64,000 bases of DNA, taken from contig BTVX01000004.1 in assembly GCA_045862995.1 (NCBI GenBank), positions 62,001-126,000 of the forward strand, given 5' to 3'. Shown one piece after another: positions 14,911 through 22,479 of the stretch. The DNA comes from UBA2387 sp019454665. GTDB taxonomy: Bacteria > Armatimonadota > Fimbriimonadia > Fimbriimonadales > Fimbriimonadaceae. The notes beneath the pieces were generated by a model. It had not been told where the DNA came from and did not search any database. It saw only the letters and a program-made list of their open reading frames with translations. The position numbers and the translations under genes were made by a program. Every line of letters begins with the position of its first letter. Position 1 is the first letter of the stretch.

Positions 14911-15947
14911 TCCGGCCCGAACATCGCCTCGCGATCTACCTGGAACAGAGCCTGACCGGCGACTACGCGAAGATGGGTTTGGGGATCCTGCGGTATGCCG
15001 CCAACCCGATCGTGGCCGTCGTGGATTCGGATTGGGCCGGGCACGACGCAGCGGAGTTCTCGGGCGTGCCGAGATCGGTGCCCGTTGTGGCGTCGGTGGA
15101 CGACGCGCGCCGTCTGGGGGCGGACGTGCTGGTGTTGGGCACCGCGCCCTCGGGGGGCCGGATTCCGACGGAATGGCTCGCCGACTTGGACCGCGCCGTC
15201 GAGTTGGGCATGAGCCTGGTGAACGGGTTGCACGACCGCCTGGCGCCCCGATACGCGGGGCGGCCCGAGGGGGTGTTCGTTTGGGATATCCGGGTGGAGC
15301 CCGAGGGTCTGGGCGTGGGGTCGGGCGCAGCGGCCGGGTTGCCGTGCAAACGCATCTTGATGGCGGGCACGGACATGGCCGTGGGCAAGATGACGACGGG
15401 TCTGGAGATGCTCAAGGCCGCGCGGGCGCGGGGGATTCGGGCCGAATTCGTGGCCACGGGCCAAATCGGCATTTGCATCACCGGTTCGGGGGTCCCGCTC
15501 GATTGCATCCGCGTGGACTACGCGTGTTCGGCGGTGGAGCAAGCCGTGCTGAGGGCCGCCGAGAGCGAGCCGGACTGGATCATCGTCGAGGGACAGGGCG
15601 CGCTGTTGCACCCCGGCAGCACTTCGACCTTGCCGCTGCTGCGCGGCTCGTGCCCGACGCACTTGGTCATGTGCCATCGGCTTGGCGCGACCACGCTGCG
15701 GCGACACGCCCGCATCGGCTTTCCGCCGCTCGACGCGTACATTCGGCTGTACGAGGACTTGGCCGAGGTGTGCGGCACCTACCCTCGGCCGAAGACGGTC
15801 GGCATGGGGCTGAACACGACCCTGATCGAGAACGACGACGAGGCTCGGGCGGGCGCGACGCGGCTGGCCGCAGAGGCGGGCGTGCCCGCGTGGGACGCCG
15901 TCCGCTGGGGCGCGGACCCCATGGTGGATTGGGTGGAGCGTGCCTGA
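14907..15947 (+). CDS. DUF1611 / DgcN-like protein (putative D-glutamate N-acetyltransferase)
   Basis: This 346-residue protein has the DUF1611 layout. A Rossmann-like N-terminal half (about 1-130) precedes a P-loop-like segment AGTDMAVGKMTTGLEM near residue 151, then GQIGICITGSGVPLDC, VEGQGALLHPGSTSTLPLL and GMGLNTTLI. A characterised relative, DgcN, acetylates D-glutamate so that DgcA can racemize it. The direct coupling to an enolase-superfamily epimerase fits that pathway. It could equally serve another D-amino acid from murein. The start is GTG 14907, overlapping the epimerase stop. Confidence 0.75.
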   Translation: MIRPEHRLAIYLEQSLTGDYAKMGLGILRYAANPIVAVVDSDWAGHDAAEFSGVPRSVPVVASVDDARRLGADVLVLGTAPSGGRIPTEWLADLDRAVELGMSLVNGLHDRLAPRYAGRPEGVFVWDIRVEPEGLGVGSGAAAGLPCKRILMAGTDMAVGKMTTGLEMLKAARARGIRAEFVATGQIGICITGSGVPLDCIRVDYACSAVEQAVLRAAESEPDWIIVEGQGALLHPGSTSTLPLLRGSCPTHLVMCHRLGATTLRRHARIGFPPLDAYIRLYEDLAEVCGTYPRPKTVGMGLNTTLIENDDEARAGATRLAAEAGVPAWDAVRWGADPMVDWVERA

Positions 15948-16998
15948 AGTCGGTCCTGTGCTGGTGGCGGGCCACGCGTGCCTCGACATCATCCCGGCGA
16001 TGGACCATGCGGGCGCGTTGGAGCCCGGCGTGCTCGTCGAGGTCGGCGCGGCTAGGCTGGCCGGCGGGGGCGCGGTTTCGAACACCGGACTTGCGTTGAA
16101 CCGATTGGGGGCGCAGGTGCGGTTGGCGGCCAAGGTCGGTGACGATGCGTTCGGCTCGCTGCTGCGCGGACTGTATGAGAACGAGGGTCCGGGGTTGGCC
16201 GAGGGCCTGATCGTTTCGCAGGGCGAGACGACGTCGTACAGCGTGGTGATCAGTCCGCCGGGGCGCGATCGGACGTTTCTGCACGCCCCGGGGTGCAACG
16301 CGACGTTCCGGTCTCGCGACGTGCCGGATGCCCTGTTGGAGGGTTGCGTGTGGATGCATCTGGGCTATCCGACGCTCATGCCCGCCCTGTTCGCGGGTGG
16401 CGGCGCGGAGTTGGAGTCGCTGTTCCGAAGGGCCAAGGAGCACGGGCTCGGCACTTCGCTCGACACCAGCCTGCCCGACCCCGAATCGGCGGCCGGGCGA
16501 GCCGACTGGCGGGCGATTCTGGGGCGCGTGCTGCCGTACGTGGATGTGTTCCTGCCCTCGCGGGACGAGATCGCTTCGATGCTCCATATGGGGGAGGGCG
16601 ATCTGACGGCGCTTGTGGAAGCCCTGCACGGGATGGGATGCAAGGTCGCGGGCATCAAGTGCGGCGCGGAGGGTTTGCTGGTTTCCTCGCGGCGCGACCC
16701 GTTGGGCGATCGGCCCGAATGGACGGCCCAGTGTGTGTCGCAGGGGACGTTCCCCGTGGCCGTGGCCGGGACGACGGGCGCGGGCGATGCCACGTTCGCG
16801 GGGTTCCTCTACGGCTTGCTGAGCGGTCAGACGTTGGAGCAAGCGGCGGCTTCCGCTTGCGCGGTGGGCGCGTGTTGTTGCGAACAGCCCGACGCCCTAT
16901 CGGGCATTCCCAGTTGGCAATCCGTGCAAAATAGGCTTCAATCGGTGTGGGCCGGTCGAGAGCACCCTGGACCAGCCCGCGAAATCGCCGGAGAATGA
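15940..16998 (+). CDS. PfkB-family sugar or nucleoside kinase
   Basis: A ribokinase-fold protein of 352 residues: opening VLVAGHACLDIIP, the sugar-binding GGGAVSNTGLALNRLG, and the PfkB signature AGTTGAGDATFAGFLYGLL near 275, which carries the catalytic aspartate. PfkB kinases phosphorylate sugars, nucleosides or related alcohols; the substrate cannot be told. The start is GTG 15940, overlapping the DUF1611 gene by eight bases. Its place in the epimerase-DUF1611 operon suggests a murein-derived or amino-sugar substrate, but this is inference. Confidence 0.82.
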   Translation: MPEVGPVLVAGHACLDIIPAMDHAGALEPGVLVEVGAARLAGGGAVSNTGLALNRLGAQVRLAAKVGDDAFGSLLRGLYENEGPGLAEGLIVSQGETTSYSVVISPPGRDRTFLHAPGCNATFRSRDVPDALLEGCVWMHLGYPTLMPALFAGGGAELESLFRRAKEHGLGTSLDTSLPDPESAAGRADWRAILGRVLPYVDVFLPSRDEIASMLHMGEGDLTALVEALHGMGCKVAGIKCGAEGLLVSSRRDPLGDRPEWTAQCVSQGTFPVAVAGTTGAGDATFAGFLYGLLSGQTLEQAAASACAVGACCCEQPDALSGIPSWQSVQNRLQSVWAGREHPGPAREIAGE

Positions 16999-16999
16999 C

Positions 17000-18325
17000 A
17001 TGATGCGAACGATGCTGGCCAGCATGCTGGCTTGCGCGGCGGTGTGCGCGCAGGCCCAACTCTTCAGCGAGGAAGAGCGTGCTTCCGTGATGCAGTACTG
17101 GGGTGCCCCGGGCCGCTACCGCTTGGGCGCGCCGCCCGAGAGCGTGAGAACCGGGCCTTTCCAGGTGCGTTTGACCGTGGCGGGTTCTCAGTGGCTTTGG
17201 AACTACAACCGTGCGCGGGGCTTGGGCAAGACGCCTCCGGGTTCGGTGCCGCCGCCCCAAAGCGAACGCGAGACGGTTTGGGAGGCGTGGATCGAGGCCA
17301 AAGTGGCGCACGACCGCTGGCTGGCGGGCGTTGGTGCGGATCGCGCGAACGCCGACCTTGGCAAGAAATCGCAGTTGGCGGGCGCGATGCCTCCCGCTCC
17401 GGGGCCGATTCCCGCGGACCTGTTCGACCTCGCGGGCAACCCGCCGCCCTTCGCTTCGGTGGAGGCGCCCCTGTACCACGTGACGACGTTCGACGACGTG
17501 GAGATCGCGCTGGCCGACAACGTGCCGATGCGGCCCCGCTACGCGTACTACCGGTTCGAGGACGGCGTGATGTCGGGCGGGCAGCGCGTCCGCGACCTTC
17601 CCGAGGACGAACTCAAGGCCCTGTGCGCCGATGCCGGGCTGAGCGAGAGCGAGTTCCGCATCTTCCGCGCCGTGTCCCTGTTGGAGGGCGGGTTCGATTC
17701 GATCAACACCTACGACACCGGTTTCGTCTCGGTGGGCTTGATCCAATTCGCCAGCCTGAGCGAAGGCGGCGGCTCGCTGGGTTCGGTGATGGTGAACCTG
17801 AAGTTCGCCGACCCCGACGCGTTTCATCGCGACTTCCGGCGGTTCGGCTTGGATGTGACCCTGGACGGCAAACTCGTGGCGATGGACCCCTCGACGGGCG
17901 CGGTTTCGACGGGCGCCGAGGCCAACAAGACGATCATCCGGGACAAGCGCCTGATCGCCGTGTTCCAGCGGGCGGGGCGCGTGTGCCGCCCCTTCCGAGT
18001 GGCTCAGTTGCGGGTGGCCAAGACGCAGTACTACCCCGCCGACGACTTGGTGCCCATCGTGGCGGGGAACCAGGTTTGGCAAGCGCGGATCGCCGACATC
18101 GTCAAATCGGAAGCAGGGCTGGCCACGCTGATGGACCGGAAGGTGAACACGGGTAAGGTGGACCCCTTTGCGACGGTCCTGAGCGGTCTGGTCGCCTCGA
18201 AGCAGATCCGCTCGGTGGCGGAGTTGGCCAACTACGAGGCCGAGATCGTCGCCGCTTTGAAGTACCGCAAGGACTACACCGCCGACCCCTTGCTCAGCAA
18301 GCCTTCCGGCGCACGGCAACGATGA
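17000..18325 (+). CDS. Secreted protein with a lysozyme/transglycosylase-like segment
   Basis: I do not recognise a named family. The first 19 residues form a signal peptide ending AQA. Near residue 227 the sequence VSLLEGGFDSINTYDTG, followed by VSVGLIQF, resembles lysozyme-fold murein hydrolases, with E as possible catalytic acid and GLIQF as the substrate-groove motif. The rest is helical. The ATG at 17000 is just past the kinase stop and is preceded by CGGAG. With Mpl, the epimerase and the DgcN-like protein nearby, a murein-cutting role would fit. Confidence 0.5.
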   Translation: MMRTMLASMLACAAVCAQAQLFSEEERASVMQYWGAPGRYRLGAPPESVRTGPFQVRLTVAGSQWLWNYNRARGLGKTPPGSVPPPQSERETVWEAWIEAKVAHDRWLAGVGADRANADLGKKSQLAGAMPPAPGPIPADLFDLAGNPPPFASVEAPLYHVTTFDDVEIALADNVPMRPRYAYYRFEDGVMSGGQRVRDLPEDELKALCADAGLSESEFRIFRAVSLLEGGFDSINTYDTGFVSVGLIQFASLSEGGGSLGSVMVNLKFADPDAFHRDFRRFGLDVTLDGKLVAMDPSTGAVSTGAEANKTIIRDKRLIAVFQRAGRVCRPFRVAQLRVAKTQYYPADDLVPIVAGNQVWQARIADIVKSEAGLATLMDRKVNTGKVDPFATVLSGLVASKQIRSVAELANYEAEIVAALKYRKDYTADPLLSKPSGARQR

Positions 18326-18786
18326 CGCCGCTCGCCCGGGCGCTGAAGGATGCCGAACGCCTGCTGGCGCACCGCGACCGGTTCGAATCGGACGTGGCGG
18401 GACGCTTGGAGGCCAAGGGCCACGCGCCCGAGGTGGTCGCCGATGCCGTGGCCTGGCTCAGCGAGCGGCGGTTGCTCGACGACCGGCGCACCCTGCAGGC
18501 GCATCTGGCTTCGCCCGCGATGCAGCGGCGGGATACCGAGGCCGCGCGGGCGCGGCTCTTGGCGCTGGGGGCACCCGAATCGCTGGTGGACGAAGCGTTG
18601 GGTCACCGCGGCGGGCACGACCTCGATGAGCTGGAGGAGACGGTTCGAACGAAGTACGGCAAGCCCACCGATCGGGCGAGGGCAGCGCGGTTCTTGGCGC
18701 GGGCGGGCTTGGAAACGGATACCATCGGGGCGATGTTGGACCGTGTGTTTGGCGAGGAGGATGCCTGGACTTCCTCTGGCCCCTGA
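18322..18786 (+). CDS. recX: RecX-family regulator of RecA
   Basis: A 154-residue protein made of RecX-type three-helix repeats: DVAGRLEAKGHAPEVVADAVAWLSERRLLDD, then ARARLLALGAPESLVDEAL, then RARAARFLARAGLETDTIGAMLDRV. RecX binds RecA filaments and limits their activity. The ATG overlaps the upstream stop (ATGA). The gene belongs to a recX-rny-ymdB run, while recA itself lies 5 kb downstream. The family is variable, so the call rests on helix pattern, length and context. Confidence 0.7.
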   Translation: MTPLARALKDAERLLAHRDRFESDVAGRLEAKGHAPEVVADAVAWLSERRLLDDRRTLQAHLASPAMQRRDTEAARARLLALGAPESLVDEALGHRGGHDLDELEETVRTKYGKPTDRARAARFLARAGLETDTIGAMLDRVFGEEDAWTSSGP

Positions 18787-19985
18787 TCGCCGCGCTCGAG
18801 GCCGTCGGCTTGGTCGTGCTTTGGGCGATGCGGAGCCGTTCGCGGCCCGCGCCCCCGGTCGTTTCGGCCGAACCGCCGAAGGCTGAGCCCAAGCCGGACC
18901 TCGCGACCCTCGATGCCGAGTTCGAGGCGATGGCGCTTCGGCGAAAGAGGGAGATCGAGGCCGCGACCCTCGCGGATGCCGAGGACCGGGCGCGGAGGGC
19001 GTTGCTCGCCGCGATGGAGCGCAGGTTGCCGCAGACCGTCGCCGAGGCCACCATGTCGGTGGTGACGCTGGCTTCGGAGGACCTCAAGGGGCGGATCATC
19101 GGGCGCGACGGGCGCAACAAGAGGGCTTTCGAGCAGACGACGGGTGTGGACCTGATCGTGGACGATGCGCCGGACTCCGTGACGCTGTCGAGTTTCGATC
19201 CCGTGCGTCGGGAGGTGGCTCGGCTGGCGCTTTTGGACCTGCTCAAGGACGGGAAGATCCATCCGACGCGCATCGAGGATGCGCATGCGGCGGCGCTCGC
19301 CGCCATGGAGGCTTCGTGCCAACAGGCCGCGGATCGGGCGATGGTGGAAGCCAAGGTGAGCGGGCTGGCGAAGCCCGTGCGGGTGGCGCTTGGGCAACTG
19401 GCGTACCGGACGAGCGTCGGGCAGAACCTGCTGGATCACTCGATCGAGACGGCGGTGCTTGCGGGCGCGGTGGCCGCCGAGATCGGGGCCGACGAGGCCG
19501 TGGCGCGGCGCGCGGGGTTGCTGCACGACATCGGCAAGGGCTTGGACAGCGAATGGGAGGGGCCGCACGCTTTGGCGGGCATGAGGTTCTTGCAACGCCA
19601 TGGGGAGGCGGAAGCCGTGCTCCATGCCGTGGGTGCGCATCATCGGGACATCGAGCCAGCGACGGCCGAGGCGTTGGCCGTGATCGTGGGCGACGGGCTG
19701 TCGGCGGCGCGTCCTGGCGCTCGGCGCGAGCCGCTGCAATCGCACGTGGATCGCCTGCGCGATTTGGAGGACTTCGTCCGCACGTTCGAGGGGGTGGAAC
19801 AGGTTTATGCCGTCCAAGGCGGGCGGGAAGTGCGTGTGATCGTGCGTCCGCAGGACGTGGACGACCTGGGCGCGGCGCGGTTGGCGAACGCGATCGCGCG
19901 CGGGATCGAGGCCTCGCTGGAGTACCCTGGCCAAATCACGGTGACCGTGGTGCGCGAGTGGCGTGTCCAAGAAGTGGCGCAATGA
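18765..19985 (+). CDS. rny: Ribonuclease Y (short form)
   Basis: A membrane-anchored endoribonuclease that starts mRNA decay. Visible parts: an N-terminal hydrophobic helix (FLWPLIAALEAVGLVVLWAM), a short charged coiled coil, the KH domain (LKGRIIGRDGRNKRAFEQ), then the HD domain with HSIETAVLAG and LLHDIGKG, and the C-terminal Rny tail. At about 400 residues it is roughly 100 shorter than usual; the coiled coil is the missing part. No ATG or GTG precedes the membrane helix in frame. I start at CTG 18765, four bases after GAGGAGG; TTG 18810 is the alternative but cuts the helix. The RecX end overlaps. Confidence 0.88.
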   Translation: MDFLWPLIAALEAVGLVVLWAMRSRSRPAPPVVSAEPPKAEPKPDLATLDAEFEAMALRRKREIEAATLADAEDRARRALLAAMERRLPQTVAEATMSVVTLASEDLKGRIIGRDGRNKRAFEQTTGVDLIVDDAPDSVTLSSFDPVRREVARLALLDLLKDGKIHPTRIEDAHAAALAAMEASCQQAADRAMVEAKVSGLAKPVRVALGQLAYRTSVGQNLLDHSIETAVLAGAVAAEIGADEAVARRAGLLHDIGKGLDSEWEGPHALAGMRFLQRHGEAEAVLHAVGAHHRDIEPATAEALAVIVGDGLSAARPGARREPLQSHVDRLRDLEDFVRTFEGVEQVYAVQGGREVRVIVRPQDVDDLGAARLANAIARGIEASLEYPGQITVTVVREWRVQEVAQ

Positions 19986-20767
19986 GCGAGTACAAGATCC
20001 TGTTCATCGGCGACGTGGTTGGCCGTCCGGGGCGCAACGCCGTGATCAAGGGTCTTCCGCGACTGGTTCAGGAGCATCGCCCCTTGTTCGTGGTGGTCAA
20101 TGGCGAGAATGCGGCGGCGGGCAAGGGCATCACGCCCGAGATCGCCGAAGAGCTGTTCCGTATCGGAGCGGACGCGATCACGCTGGGCAACCATGCGTTC
20201 CAAAAGCGGGAGGTTTATGGCTATTTGGACTCGGGCAAGCCGATCGTGCGGCCAGGCAACATGCCGTCCAAGGTTCCCGGCCGCGGTTTGGTGATCGTGG
20301 AGAAGGAGGGTGTGCGGCTGGCCGTGGGCAACCTGTGCGGGCGGGTGTTCATGGACAGCTACGACGACCCGTTCGCCGATGCCGAGGCGATGGTGGAGGC
20401 GCTTGACACGCCGCATTTTCTGCTCGATTTTCACGCCGAGGCGACTAGCGAGAAGGTGGCGATGGGCTGGCACATGGACGGTCGGGCGACTGCGGTGATC
20501 GGGACGCATACGCACGTGACGACCGCCGACGAGCGCGTGCTGCCCGGGGGCACGGCCGTGATCACCGATGTGGGGATGAGCGGGCCCCGGGATTCGGTGC
20601 TCGGCGTGGACCGGCGGATCATTCTGGAGCGATTCCGCACGACTTTGCCGTCGAAGTTTGACGTGGCCAACGAACCGGGTGTAATCTCGGGAGTGGTTGT
20701 GAGCGTCCAAAGAGATACAGGACGCGCCACGGGCATCTCGCGCGTCCGATACGAGGACCAGGCGTAG
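19982..20767 (+). CDS. ymdB: YmdB-family metallophosphoesterase
   Basis: A 261-residue calcineurin-like phosphodiesterase of the YmdB type. Metal and active-site motifs are LFIGDVVGRPGRNAV, VNGENAAAGKG, TLGNHAF and IGTHTHVTTAD, and the ending with DVGMSGPRDSVLG is family-typical. In Bacillus YmdB hydrolyses 2',3'-cyclic nucleotides and affects RNA-based developmental switching; it is normally the neighbour of rny, as here. The ATG overlaps the rny stop (ATGA). Confidence 0.92.
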   Translation: MSEYKILFIGDVVGRPGRNAVIKGLPRLVQEHRPLFVVVNGENAAAGKGITPEIAEELFRIGADAITLGNHAFQKREVYGYLDSGKPIVRPGNMPSKVPGRGLVIVEKEGVRLAVGNLCGRVFMDSYDDPFADAEAMVEALDTPHFLLDFHAEATSEKVAMGWHMDGRATAVIGTHTHVTTADERVLPGGTAVITDVGMSGPRDSVLGVDRRIILERFRTTLPSKFDVANEPGVISGVVVSVQRDTGRATGISRVRYEDQA

Positions 20768-20789
20768 GGCGCCAGGAGTTCGAATTCTG

Positions 20790-21812
20790 ATGAAGACATC
20801 CAATCTGTGGGCTTGTTTGGCCGCTGGGAGCCTTTCGGCGGTCTCCTTCGGGCAGGCCATCACCATTTACAACCCGACGCGATCCATCGCCGACCAGCAG
20901 ATCATGGTTCGGCCGTGGGGCAGCGGGACGATTTCCGAGACCCAAGAGGTGGCGTACGAGGGCACGAGCTCGATTCGGTTCTTCACGCGCAACTACTTCC
21001 AGGGTGGCTCGCTGATCTTCGGCTCGCCGACCGATCTGTCGTCGCAGTTCGCCAACAAGGCCAACCTGTTGCAGGTTATTTACCGCACGGCGGATGGCTC
21101 GATGACGTTTGGCGGCGGCCCGCCCCGAGGCGGGATCCCTGGCGGCGGAGGCCCTCCCGGCGGGTTCGGTGGACCTCCCGGCGGCTTTGGCGGCCCTCCC
21201 GGCGCCGGTGGCCAACTCGGTCGCGGTCAGCAGGGCGGGCGGGGCGGCGCGTCTCAGGGCGATGCCGGCGGCGGTCCGACGGGCGGCGGTTTTGCTGCGG
21301 CCGGCGCGGCGACGTTCGGCATGTTCCGCGTTGTGGTCACCACGACCGACGGCTTGAAGAGCGAGGCCTACATTCCGGCTTCGACGAGTGCGGGCCGCGA
21401 CGGCTGGCGCTCGGTGGGCGTGCCGCTTCAGGCGATCAAGGGCTTCGAGCGCACGAACAAGATCGTCAAGGAAGTCACGTTCAGCGGCGACCAGTCGGCG
21501 ACCATCTATTTGGGCGAGCTTCGCGTGGTCAGCGACGAGACCCCGATCACGGGCGAGCCGAACCGGCGCGAGTGGAACCTCTCGCTGGGTCAGGAGATCG
21601 AGCTGTGGGCCGCAGGCTATGGCGGATCGAGCGCCCTGCGCTACACGTGGGACTTCGACGCCCGCGATGGAGTGACCGAGGACGCCGAGGGGCAGCTCAT
21701 CAAGCGCAAGTTCCGCAAGGACGGCGAGTACACGGTGACGCTGACCATCTCGGACAAGTACGGACTGAAGGCACCCTTCCAGACGACCATCAAGGTCGTC
21801 GTCAATCCCTGA
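20790..21812 (+). CDS. Secreted protein with glycine-proline linker and PKD-like C-terminal domain
   Basis: A signal peptide ends at SFGQA (about residue 22). The first domain (about 22-105) and the middle domain (about 165-260) look like parts of a carbohydrate-binding-like beta-sandwich split by a low-complexity insert. The insert contains PPGGFGG repeats and runs of glycine (about 108-165, bases 21112-21290). The C-terminal 80 residues (LRYTWDFDARDG ... YTVTLTISDKYG) match a PKD-type beta-sandwich. Such proteins work outside the cell in adhesion or polysaccharide binding. No catalytic motif seen. Confidence 0.6.
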   Translation: MKTSNLWACLAAGSLSAVSFGQAITIYNPTRSIADQQIMVRPWGSGTISETQEVAYEGTSSIRFFTRNYFQGGSLIFGSPTDLSSQFANKANLLQVIYRTADGSMTFGGGPPRGGIPGGGGPPGGFGGPPGGFGGPPGAGGQLGRGQQGGRGGASQGDAGGGPTGGGFAAAGAATFGMFRVVVTTTDGLKSEAYIPASTSAGRDGWRSVGVPLQAIKGFERTNKIVKEVTFSGDQSATIYLGELRVVSDETPITGEPNRREWNLSLGQEIELWAAGYGGSSALRYTWDFDARDGVTEDAEGQLIKRKFRKDGEYTVTLTISDKYGLKAPFQTTIKVVVNP

Positions 21813-21836
21813 CGGCGCGACGTTCGTCGGCTCGAG

Positions 21837-21865
21837 CCCTCCCCGCCCTTTCCGGGCCGGGAGGG
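21837..21865. terminator. GC-rich hairpin after the PKD-like gene
   Basis: Arms CCCTCCCCGCCC and GGGCCGGGAGGG (one mismatch) enclose a five-base loop, 25 bases after the stop at 21812. No T-run follows, so intrinsic termination is only possible; it could also protect the 3' end. Confidence 0.45.
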
Positions 21866-21898
21866 TTCGGTGCGGGTTTGCGGTCAGAATGTTGGGCC

Positions 21899-22246
21899 AT
21901 GGACCCCGTCGAAGCCCTTGAACGCGTGCGCCAGTCGTGCCTTTCGCATGAGGGCGCTTACGAGAAAACGAGTCACGGCTGCCCGTGCTTCTTTGTTTTG
22001 AAGGGGCGTCAGTTCGCTTCGTTTGTGGACAACCACCACGGCGACGGGCGACTGGCGCTGTGGCTGCGCGCGGCACCGGGTGTGCAATAGGCGCTGATCG
22101 AGGAGGAGGGCGAGGCGTTCTTCCGCCCGCCCTACGTCGGCCCGAGCGGCTGGGTGGGCGTTCGGCTGGATCGGGGGTTGGCATGGGAGACGGTGGCGGC
22201 GCTCATCGAGGAGGCCTATACGCTCGGGTGCCCGGGGAGGCGGTAG
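21899..22246 (+). pseudogene. MmcQ/YjbR-family gene interrupted by an in-frame TAG
   Basis: The frame from ATG 21899 encodes the MmcQ/YjbR start: EALERVRQSCLSHEGAYEKTSHG and FFVLKGRQFASFVDNHHGDG. It is cut by TAG at 22088-22090, then continues in the same frame with EAFFRPPYVGPSGWVGVRLD and a final helix to the stop at 22244-22246. The second half is the conserved C-terminal half of the family, which is an uncharacterised DNA-binding-like fold. A single CAG-to-TAG change explains it. Two short products of 63 and about 50 residues would result. Sequencing error or readthrough remain possible. Confidence 0.8.
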
Positions 22247-22288
22247 CCTCGGTTGGCGGTCCTTGGGATGGGACGAGGAAGTTGGACT

Positions 22289-22358
22289 GGCACGGTCTGC
22301 CGGGCAGTTGCGTTCTTGGTGTGCGGATCGTGGTCGGGCCCGGTCAGACCGTGGCACC
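22289..22358. repeat. REP-like palindromic element, copy A
   Basis: About 70 bases bounded by inverted ends GCACGGTCTGCC and GGTCAGACCGTGGC, with a centre containing GTGTGCGGATCGTGGTCGGG. The same ends and centre recur, inverted, at 54256-54327. It lies between the mmcQ-like pseudogene and ribBA. No coding capacity. Confidence 0.75.
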
Positions 22359-22426
22359 CAAGTTCGAGGAGTTGGCGGTCGGCGGGAATCCCGAACCCTG
22401 TCGAGGTTTGGGGCTCCCTCCCCCTG

Positions 22427-22463
22427 CCCCCTCCCTCAGCCACGGTCATTCCGAGGGAGGGGG
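22427..22463. terminator. Hairpin with perfect 11-bp stem after ribBA
   Basis: CCCCCTCCCTC pairs with GAGGGAGGGGG across a 15-base loop, 17 bases past the ribBA stop on the minus strand. The minus strand around it has four close G-runs (22415-22437), so a G-quadruplex is an alternative structure. There is no uridine tract. Confidence 0.5.
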
Positions 22464-22479
22464 GGTGGCGCTTGTGGAT

